From Rheum nobile (Eukaryota > Streptophyta > Magnoliopsida > Caryophyllales > Polygonaceae), in contig WOAB01000142.1 of assembly GCA_027886185.1 (NCBI GenBank), forward strand, positions 2,418,001 to 2,482,000: a stretch of DNA of 64,000 nucleotides. Reading direction: 5' to 3'. Shown here in pieces: positions 56,147 through 64,000 of the stretch. Each line of letters opens with the position of its first letter. Position 1 is the first letter of the stretch. The notes below the pieces were generated by a model that worked only from the letters and a program-made list of their open reading frames with translations, was not told the DNA's origin and made no database searches. The translations under genes and the position numbers were made by a program.

Positions 56147-57902
56147 ATGAGGTAATCTTGCAACCCTTCTTTTATGCTCATCACTGTGTGTTCTCTCCTT
56201 TTGAATGTTCTGTTTCTTCCATTGTCATTTTCTACCTTTTCTTGTTCTCAACAATACAATGTGTGGAAAGTGTCAACCATGGATTTGTATTGCTGATTGT
56301 TCCATTCTTGTTCCTGTGATGAGAATGTAAGAATAGGAAAAGTTTTATTTTGCTCATCTATTTGGATACTGCACAAAATCAACATTTGTCAACAAAATTA
56401 TACTTAACGATTCTTTATAATTGGTTTTAACTTTTAACCATTCAATCTCACACTTAATTCACCATTACTAAAACACTAAGAAATTGTTTTAAAATTTATT
56501 ATCAAAAACAAACTTCATTCATATGAAATGTTTATGTTCTTGTAAGGAATACATGACATTTTATCCTTCTTTTTATATTTTAGTAAAGCTAAAATGAGAA
56601 ATAGATGTTGTATTGCTTATAAAGGATGAATAATTGGTAGTTAAATACAATTTTCTTGATAATAACTGATTCTGTGAATACTTAATAAGAAATCAAGTCA
56701 TAGGCAATTAGCTGAAAAATTGGAGATTGATTTAGTTATGTTTTCAATTCGTTGAATGGTTATTTTCCAAATGGAATAGAATGTAAATGAATCAACTAAA
56801 ATGTCCGGAAACAAAATCCATCCAATAAATCATCTTCTGATGGTTTAAACATGGACAAATTGTTCCATTCTCTGATGTAGCCGACACCCATCTGTGAAGT
56901 GGGCTCAAAGCTCAGATAAAGTGTTTATCACAATTGAGTTGCCTGATGCAAAAGATGTCAAACTTAAGCTTGAACCTGATGGCAAATTCGCCTTCTCTGC
57001 AATCAAAGACGGTACTCCTTACGAAGTCGATTTCGAATTGTTTGACAAGATCAAAGTGAAGGTATATATACTATGATTCCCATTACTTACAAAGACAAAA
57101 CTGTATATGATTGCTTGGAAATGTTCATCAATAGACAAGGTTCAGTTTTATTGCCACAATTTTTCAGGAGAGCAAGCACAATGTTGGGGTGAGAAGCATA
57201 GTGTATGCAATTCAGAAGGAGGAGAAGAAATGGTGGAGCAGGCTATTGAAGCAAGAAGGAAAGCCTCCAGTGTTCCTCAAAGTTGATTGGGATAAGTGGT
57301 TGGATGAAGATGAGGAAAATGGTAGGTCTTGAATTTGTGCTTGATTCTCTTCAATATGCCATTAATTATGTACTGATGATTTTTTGTTTTGTTTTTTTCG
57401 CAGGGAAGCGTCTGGATTTCGATGATATGGACTTCTTGGTAGGTTTATCTCCATAATCTCCTCTATTTGATTTAGTGATCCGGGATTTGTAGTATGTGTT
57501 AGGGTCTATGTTGCCATGGGGATGCTTCTTGGATTTTAGACATGTCGTTTTGATGTGTTTATAAGCTAAATATCCGGGTTCTTCCCGTTGCTAACAAAGC
57601 ATTTTGCAGAAACTGGACATGGGTGGGGATGAGGATTTTGATGATGTGGATGAGATCAATGACGAAGAAGGTGGTTGGAGCTTGTGTTCATCTTTATTTT
57701 GCTAGAAGATGGTTATCTTCATCGATTGTATGTGATCTTATGATGATATAACTTAATTGCTAGCTAGTACATAGAATATTAGCATTAACCCTGGCTTGAT
57801 ATCTGCATTGTAGAAAGAGAGAAGGAAATTGAAGGAGACGAGCCAACAGCTGGTGAGGAGGCTAAGGCTCATGATGAAGCGGTGGCTCGATCGGGAGGCT
57901 AA
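56147..57902 (+). CDS. p23-family HSP90 co-chaperone (six exons)
   Basis: p23 binds ATP-bound HSP90 and stabilises client complexes in cytosol and nucleus. Coding exons are 56147-56151 (ATGAG only), 56881-57061, 57168-57321, 57404-57438, 57610-57670 and 57814-57902. All are GT/AG and in phase, giving 174 residues. The first exon supplies M-S and joins to RHPSVKWAQSSDKVFITIEL, the standard start of plant p23. The CS domain covers about residues 1-105 (LPDAKDVKLKLEPDGKF, YEVDFELFDKIKVK, VGVRSIVYAIQKEEKKWWSR, GKPPVFLKVDWDKWLDEDEE). The tail is acidic (DFDDMDFL, KLDMGGDEDFDDVDE), as in the family. No lesion is seen. An LTR lies 170 bp after the stop and has cut the 3' UTR region. The gene sits on the segment inferred to be inverted. 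Confidence 0.93.
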
Positions 57903-58072
57903 GGCTTCATTGCATTAGAAAGGGCTAAAGGAAGTGATGTATGGGGTGTTTACTTGCACCTTGTTGTAGTTTCAATTTGAGGGTATCGGTTATCTTTTCA
58001 TGTATTCTGAAGACATTGGTAAATCTGTTGTGTTTGGGTTCTGCTGTGCACTGCACTTTAATACAACAGTTG

Positions 58073-58827
58073 TGTGGGAGGCAGATTCCCCTCCTCGCGA
58101 GAGAACACCTACGCGTAGAGTACCAAGGTCACCAGAATTCTGTTATGGAGAGAGAGTGTGTCAGAGAAAGGGAAGTTTCTATACCAGTTGAGAAATCTCT
58201 TTCAATCCGCAATCGACACTTGGCAGTCTGAGAGTGGATGTTGATTCCTATAAATGCCCTTGAGATCTTTGAGCAGGGTGTGTGGCAATTCCGGGCAAGA
58301 AAGAGAGAAAGAGAGAGGTCAAAAGCTTCATTGTTATTCTGGGTTTTTGGGAATTCTGGGATATTCAGAGGCTCGAACCTATTGGGTTGACTTTCCATAC
58401 TTCTCTTCCTTTTTCATCCCCCCTCTTCTGTTGATTGAAAACCATTGATCTCGTCACTGACTTGGGCGTCAGAGGGTGTTCTCCCGGAGAAGCTCTCTCC
58501 GGGATTTGCAGGTCAGCAGAGAAGTCCAGATAGGGAAGAGGGGTCTTCTCGGTGGATTTAGGAGCCAGTCAAGGAAGAGAGGAGTTGAAGCTCGAGACAG
58601 ACCATAAGGATTCTCTAGTATTCCTAGCAACGAAGCAACACTTTCCAAGAATCGGCTGGAGGAGGAGGTCAAATTCCACAATAGCTCAAGTCCAGTTTCG
58701 CGCGAAGGTCGGAAAAGGAAGAGGTGGCCGAGGAATCTCCCCAGAATCAAAGAAATAACAAGTACATCCGGGTTGGGGGTGTGTTGACCTCCAAATTCTT
58801 CACGAAGGGTTGAAACGGATTTCAACA
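58073..58827 (+). repeat. 5' LTR of copy 2 (755 bp)
   Basis: It is TGTGGGAGG...TTCAACA, with a TATA box at 58249-58256 (TATAAATG) and an 8-bp duplication (gagaaaga) compared with the other LTRs. It is preceded by AGTTG (58068-58072), which equals the duplication next to the 3' LTR of copy 1. Confidence 0.92.
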
Positions 58828-58828
58828 T

Positions 58829-58846
58829 TGGCGCCGACCGTGGGGA
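58829..58846 (+). other. Primer-binding site of copy 2
   Basis: TGGCGCCGACCGTGGGGA starts one base after the LTR. The first eight bases fit the 3' end of plant tRNA-Asp, the primer of related Athila/Tat elements, and the inner bases fit less well. Confidence 0.65.
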
Positions 58847-58889
58847 CTTCCTCGCGCAGCTAAACTCGACACGAACAAGTACGGCAACC

Positions 58890-60254
58890 ATGAACAGAGA
58901 CCCATCGATGACTGAAAGAGAAATGTCTTCGCAGCAAGGAACGTCACCCGACAACACGCGAGAGGTGTTGGTAAACGACGAAGAATGGGAACAGTTCCGT
59001 CTATTCCGGAAGTGGCAGAAAACCAGCCAGGAACTCCCTGTACCAGAAGCAGCACCACCACAGCATCGAACAACGCGATTTTACCCGGAACCATATATCC
59101 CACTAGATCCTCGCGAGGGGTATGGGGGGCACTATTAGGGAGATCGTGCCTCCATCACTCACGAAAGCCTGCAGTATTCGCCATGGGGGGAAACGCACAG
59201 GGAACGACACCCAGAATACGAACCTCAATACTACCCAAGGTATGCAGCGCCAGAGGTACCACTGACATTATTTGGGTCTACTGCGTTCGCGGACCACATC
59301 CTCCTAGCACCTCCACCCGCAGACTTCAAGATTCCCACATTTAAGGAGTATACCGGGGAAGAGGACCCCAGAGACCACCTGTCTAGGTATCAATACCTGA
59401 TGCTCGCGAGCAAAGCAGATGAAGCTACTATGTGCAAGTGCTTCCCCAACACCCTGGCAGGGCCCGCCTTAATGTGGATGATAAGCCTACTCGCAAAGAG
59501 CGTAGGAGGATTTCAACAGCTCGCGGACTCTTTTATGGCCCACTTCAGGTGCTCCCAAAAAAGGAAGCTCAGCATGCAGGAGGTTCTGAACGTCAGGCAA
59601 CGCGAAGGGGAATATCCCGCTTCTTTCGTCAAAAGATTCACAACAGAGGCAGTCCAGGCCCACGATTTCGACGAAAAGATGGCACGTATGGAGTTTATCC
59701 AGGGACTCAAGAATGGGCCTTTTAAACTCAGTGTTTGCAAGAAGCCACCCGCCTCATACACCAAACTACTGGAGAAAGCCAACCAACATATAATGGCAGA
59801 AGAGTTGGCACGCGGAAGCACTACTGTATCTGTTCCCCCCGCGAGCGGTGGTAGAAGAAATGAGTCCGCTAGGAGGGACACTACAGCATGGGAACCATGC
59901 CGGCATCAAGCAAGCGAGCGGGGAAAAGCCCCCGAGAATTCCCTGGTCGCGGTGGAAATGAATAGCCAGGAGAGGGCTGCAACCCACCCACCGAGACCAC
60001 CCCCCTCACATACCAGTTTGCCGTCCCCTCACACTCGGTCAGGAAGGAAGTTCTGCGTTTACCATCAATCTACGGCGCACGACGAGCGAGAATGTCAGAG
60101 GCACGGGCCTCCGCGAGGAAGGGCCACGTCAAGGTCAGGGCCAGCACCGCCGAGGCAAACACCTAGGCACCCCTCGCCCTACCCGCAGCTCGAACAGAAT
60201 TTTCCCCGCCCTGACGGACAGGTAGGAACCATCTCTGGGGGGGCACGAGCCTAA
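58890..60254 (+). pseudogene. Copy 2 Gag
   Basis: It has the same start as copy 1 (MNRDPSMTEREMSSQQGTSP) and one in-frame TAG at 59136-59138 (CAG in copy 1). It is then open in the same frame to 60254. It keeps the knuckle CVYHQSTAHDEREC (C-x2-H-x4-H-x4-C) that copy 1 lost. It ends ISGGARA* just after a G7 run, and the pol frame is open across the same run. Confidence 0.9.
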
Positions 60255-60273
60255 GGGTCCCAGTAAGAGAGAA

Positions 60274-61443
60274 ATGAGAAGGATAGCCAATGCTCTGTTA
60301 CCCATCGGAAGACCCGTTATGAGCATCTCGAACCCTCTACGACAAGAACACAAAATGACGTTCAGCTCAGAGGACCTAGCCGAGTCCTGCATTCCGAGCA
60401 CCGACCCCCTTGTGCTTCACGTGCAAATGGGCACAAAAATAATCAAAAGGGTGATGGTGGACACTAGGAGTTCGGCCGACATACTGCACTGGGAAGCATT
60501 CCAGAGGATGGGCTTAGATCCATCAAGTTTAGCACCAACGGATTGCACCTTGGTTGGCTTCGCCGGAGAGCGAGTGAAGCCTATCGAGGTGATAATCCTC
60601 GACTTGATCCTAGGAGAAGAAGAAGGCCCGCGGAGATCCGAAAAGGTGGAGTTCTTAGTGCTTCAATCACCCTCCGCATACAATGCTATTCTGGGAAGGA
60701 TTTCGCTCTGCAAGTTTCAAGCCGCACTGTCCATCTACCACTTCGCTTTGAAGTTTCCGACGCGGGCGGGAATTGGCATCGCCAAGGGTCAACACGCGGA
60801 GAGCCGTACTTGGTATATGGCAGCACTCAGTGGTAAAAGCCTACCGGTGCTAGCTCTAAGAAGCGAGCCTAATCAACCCACGTTGCAAAAGCAGGAAGAA
60901 GAAGCAGAGCTGGAAGTCAAGAGCAGAATAGAAACCACAGTATCAGAGGGAGAAAAGCTGCCTATTGCTCTATTTGCCCGTAAAGAAGAAAAACTATACA
61001 TGGGACAAGCCTTGAGCGCGAGCACACAAGAAGGAATCAGAGAATTGCTAAAGCATTCGCGAGACGTGTTTGCATGGACCCCTAAAGACCTAAAGGGAAT
61101 CCCAGTATCTCTGATGACCCATTCGCTCAACACCAACCCAGAAGTTAAGCCGAAAAGACAGAAGAAGAGGAAACAGGCTGGAGATAGAGCCCATGGGGCC
61201 AGGGAAGAAGTCGAGAAACTACTGAAGGCCGGGTTTATTCGCGAAGTAAAATATCCAAAATGGCTCGCGAATGTGGTTATGGTGAAAAAAGCTAACGGCA
61301 AGTGGAGGATGTGCGTAGACTTCACAGACCTGAACAAGGCATGTCCGAAGGATAGCTATCCCCTACCCTCAATCGACCAATTGGTAGACTCAACGGCAGG
61401 GCATGAAGCCTTGAGCTTCCTGGATACAATCAAGTCAAGATGA
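60274..61443 (+). pseudogene. Copy 2 protease and start of reverse transcriptase
   Basis: The 389-codon frame includes the protease (VMVDTRSSADIL: active-site DTG is changed to DTR) and the RT N-terminal part (VEKLLKAGFIREVKYPKWLA, CVDFTDLNKACPKD). It ends at the motif-A deletion (SFLDTIKSR*). Protease and RT are one open frame here, unlike copy 1, which has a TGA between them. Confidence 0.9.
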
Positions 61444-62246
61444 ACCCCGCGGATGAGGAAAAAACCGCCTTCATCACGGAGCGCGGAACATTCTGTTACA
61501 CAGTGATGCCTTTTGGGCTAAAGAATGCTGGGACTACTTTTCAGAGGTTGGTCGACCTAATATTCCGAGGACAGATTGGCTCCTCCGTGGAAGCCTATGT
61601 GGACGATATCGTAGTGAAAAGCAAGAAGGAAGCTAATCACGTAGAAGATCTTAGCGAAGTGTTCGCCACACTACGAAAGCACGGGATGAACCTCAACCCG
61701 GAGAAGTGCGTCTTCAGAGTCAAGGCAGGAAGATTCCTAGGATTCCTCATCAGCTCGCGTGGGATAGATGTAAACCCTGATAAAGTTGAAGCCGTGCTAC
61801 AAATGACACCACCCCGGAGTGTTAAATAAGTTCAGAGGTTTGTGGGATCGATCAACTATCTGGAGCGCTTCTGTTCAAGGCTCGCGGAGCGTAGCCTCCC
61901 GTTTTTCTCCATTCTAAGAAACCCCCAAGACTTCCAATGGACACTTGAGTGCGAGTCTGCATTTACGGAGTTAAAAACACACCTGGTAAGCCTTCCTACT
62001 TTAGCCTCGCCCACTCCAGGAGAAGAACTACAGCTGTACTTAGCCACGGGATCAAGAGCAGTCAGTGCCGTTCTGGTACACGAGCAGGAGAAACCAGTGT
62101 ACTTCGTAAGCAAGGCATTAGGGCCGGCAGAAACCAGGTATCCGTCCATGAAGAAAGTTGCTCTAGCATTGATTTCAGCTGCCAGGAAGTTGCGACCTTA
62201 TTTCCAGGCACATCCAATCCAGATCTTGTCTGATCTTCTGTTGTGA
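61440..62246 (+). pseudogene. Copy 2 reverse transcriptase core and first RNase H
   Basis: It resumes as MNPADEEKTAFITERGTFCY with FGLKNAGTTFQRLVD and motif C YVDDIVVKSKKEAN. A TAA at 61827-61829 (GAA in copy 1) precedes FVGSINYLERF. RNase H reads YLATGSRAVSAVLVHEQEKP and ends at TGA 62244-62246 (CGA in copy 1). Confidence 0.88.
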
Positions 62247-62249
62247 AGC

Positions 62250-63218
62250 ATGTTCGGCAGGCCAACCATGTCCGGGAGGTTGACCAAGTGGATAGTTGAG
62301 CTATCGGAGTTTGATATAGAGTACAGGCCACGCCCATCGATCAAAGCGCAGTCTCTCGCGGACTTCCTCGTGGAAACCAGTTTCCGCGAAGCAAACAATG
62401 AAGAAATGACGAAAAAGGATCAGTGTATCCTCTTCGTCGATGGGGCTGCAAATGAAGAAGGGAATAGGGCTGGAATCACCCTCACCTCGCCCGGAGGGGA
62501 GCAGTTCGAATATGCGCTGTGTCTAGAGTTCGAGACAACAAACAACGAGGCCGAGTACGAAGCACTCCTTGCGGGGTTGGACTTAGCCCTAACCAATGGC
62601 GCGTGTAGGGTAATATGCTACAGTGATTCGGAAATAGTGGTAAAGCAAGTACAGGGGGAATATGAAGTCAGGACTGGAAACCTACCCGCGTACCATTCCA
62701 GAGTAAGAACGCTCGTCAACGCTTTCGATGGTTTCGAGATTCAGGCCGTCCCGCGAAGAGAAAACACCAGAGCAGATGAGCTGGCAAAACTAGGGTCAAG
62801 AACCAGAATGCAGAAAGGCCGGGTTTGGGTAGACTCCAGGGCCACCCGGGCCATTATTACTGATCTGATGATGATCGATTCCGAAGAAGACAAGGATGAT
62901 TGGAGAGCTCCTATCTGCCAATACATTATGTTGGGCGCCGCGCCTGAAAACGCGCAAGAGAGGAGAAAGTTGCAAATGAGAGCCAACCGCTTTTATGTGA
63001 AAAACAGGGTGTTGTACAAACGGGGCTACATGGCAGCGGGCTTAAAATGCATCTCTACTAAGGAAGGGAAAGAGTTAATGGTTGAAATACACGGGGGATT
63101 ATGCGGCGGCCACGCGGGGTGGAGATCCCTGGTCTACAAAGCATTACACGCGGGATATTTCTGGCCTACGATGAAAGGAGACGCTCTCCACGTAGCTCAA
63201 ACCTGGGACTCATGCTAG
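62250..63218 (+). pseudogene. Copy 2 RNase H end, second RNase H and integrase zinc finger
   Basis: It starts MFGRPTMSGRLTKWIVELSE. The second RNase H is at residues 50-180 (CILFVDGAANEEGNRAGITL, NNEAEYEALLAGLDLALTN, YSDSEIVVKQVQGEYEVRTG). The integrase zinc finger has GGLCGGHAGWRSLVYKALH and then TWDSC*, so the first Cys of the finger is changed to Trp and a TAG (CAG in copy 1) follows. Confidence 0.88.
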
Positions 63219-63224
63219 AGACAC

Positions 63225-64000
63225 GTGTCTGCCTCGCACAGGCCCGGTGTCGAAATGCAGGCTATCAGTGCTCCTTGCCCTTTCGCGAAATGGGGGATGG
63301 ATCTTCTTGGGCCATTCCCGCGGGCCCCGGGGCAGTTACAGTTTATACTAATGGCGATAGATTACTTCACCAAGTGGGTTGAGGCCGTACCACTTGTCGC
63401 GACAACTGTAGGGCAGGTCAAAAAATTCATCTGGAAAAATATCATCTGCCGTTTTGGGCTCCCGCAAAGCATCATCACCGACAATGGCCCACAGTTCAAT
63501 ACTAAGAAGTTGGTTGATTTCTGTGAAGGCTTGGGCATCAGGTTCTTCGCGTCGGTGTCTCATCCCCAGTGCAATGGCCAGGTAGAGAACGCGAACCAGA
63601 GGATCCTCTTTGATCTCAAAAGAAGGCTCACACGAGCGCAAGGGCGATGGGCAGAAATTCTTCCACTAGTACTCTGGGCAAACAGAACCACATCCAAGAA
63701 GGGAACTGGAGAGACACCCTTCGCGTTAACCTATGGGTTTGAGGCCATAATCCCAGTGGAACATCTTTTCCCCAGTGAGAGACTTCTGGATTACAATGAA
63801 GAGAGCAACTCCGAGAAGCTGCAGCTAGAGCTGCAACTAGCCGAAGAAATACGGGATATGGCTGCCATACGTGAAAGTGAGTACAAGCGCCGCATAGCCG
63901 TCTACTACAACAAGAAAGTAAAATGATGGGGCCTCGTGGAAGGCGATTTGGTGCTCAGGAAAACGGAGGGAGGAAAGCTCGACCCAGGATGGGGAGGCCC
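63225..64000 (+). pseudogene. Copy 2 integrase core (partial at window end)
   Basis: The 233-codon frame has the D-D-E core: AIDYFTKWVEAVPL (first Asp), IITDNGPQFNTKKL (second Asp) and HPQCNGQVENANQRI (Glu). Then ETPFALTYGFEAIIPVE leads to the C-terminal part. A TGA at 63924-63926 (CGA in copy 1) ends the frame, and the GPY/F-type tail continues beyond it to the window edge. Confidence 0.9.

Larger units (their letters stand above)
58073..64000 (+). mobile_element. Tat-like Ty3/gypsy LTR retrotransposon, copy 2 (plus strand, runs off the window)
   Basis: It is the same family as copy 1, in opposite orientation: 5' LTR 58073-58827, PBS, gag, protease, RT, RNase H, second RNase H and integrase up to the window end. 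It has more in-frame stops than copy 1. It shares the RT deletion and the gag/pol frame break with copy 1. The 3' part and 3' LTR are outside. Confidence 0.92.

Noticed and set aside
52987..58827. Locating the inversion crossover inside the LTRs from shared variants
   Set aside because: Sites shared by LTR pairs are scattered without a switch point, so the crossover cannot be placed and the inversion rests on the flanking 5-bp sequences.

Overview
This window is nuclear DNA of a flowering plant, most likely a eudicot. It has spliced plant genes (a tau glutathione S-transferase and an HSP90 co-chaperone of the p23 family) set in a dense nest of plant transposable elements: Ty3/gypsy and Mutator-like (MULE) elements, a tRNA-derived SINE-like element and solo LTRs. 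The species cannot be named from the sequence alone. Most open frames are transposon-derived and many are broken.

Layout. 1-3.1 kb: remnant of a minus-strand LTR retrotransposon (Gag with a zinc knuckle, initiator-tRNA-Met primer site). 5.1-6.2 kb: intact two-exon GSTU gene with a TATA box and TGACG/ACGT elements. 8.6-11.6 kb: a Myb/SANT-like fragment, a 324-bp inverted-repeat element with pol III boxes, and a gypsy element whose middle (RT, RNase H, most of integrase) is deleted. 11.65-16.2 kb: three 1.6-kb tandem units, each with a decayed six-helix membrane-protein frame (+) and a decayed plant mobile domain (PMD) frame (-). 16.3-20.5 kb: a minus-strand FAR1-type MULE transposase fused to an OTU cysteine-protease domain, then an array of five hairpins. 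20.7-38.7 kb: one MULE of about 18 kb with ~500-bp terminal inverted repeats, a MuDR-type transposase on the right (-) and a DUF1985/Ulp1 (C48) protease gene on the left (+), plus small spliced cargo frames.

39.5-53.7 kb: a 14.2-kb minus-strand Ty3/gypsy element, probably of the Tat clade (gag, protease, RT, two RNase H domains, integrase). It carries two antisense genes with their own TATA boxes between pol and the 3' LTR, and is itself hit by two solo LTRs of another family. 53.7-58.1 kb: a host segment with a six-exon p23 gene and a cut exon of another gene. 58.1-64 kb: a second copy of the same Tat-like element in the opposite orientation, running off the window.

Main inferences. (i) Target-site duplications suggest that the 4.35-kb p23 segment was inverted by recombination between the two oppositely oriented 5' LTRs. 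(ii) Both Tat-like copies share the same apparent ~13-nt RT deletion and the same gag/pol frame break. They therefore look like two transpositions of an already defective, trans-mobilised family. (iii) Two different MULEs side by side each carry a different ubiquitin/SUMO-type protease (OTU and Ulp1).
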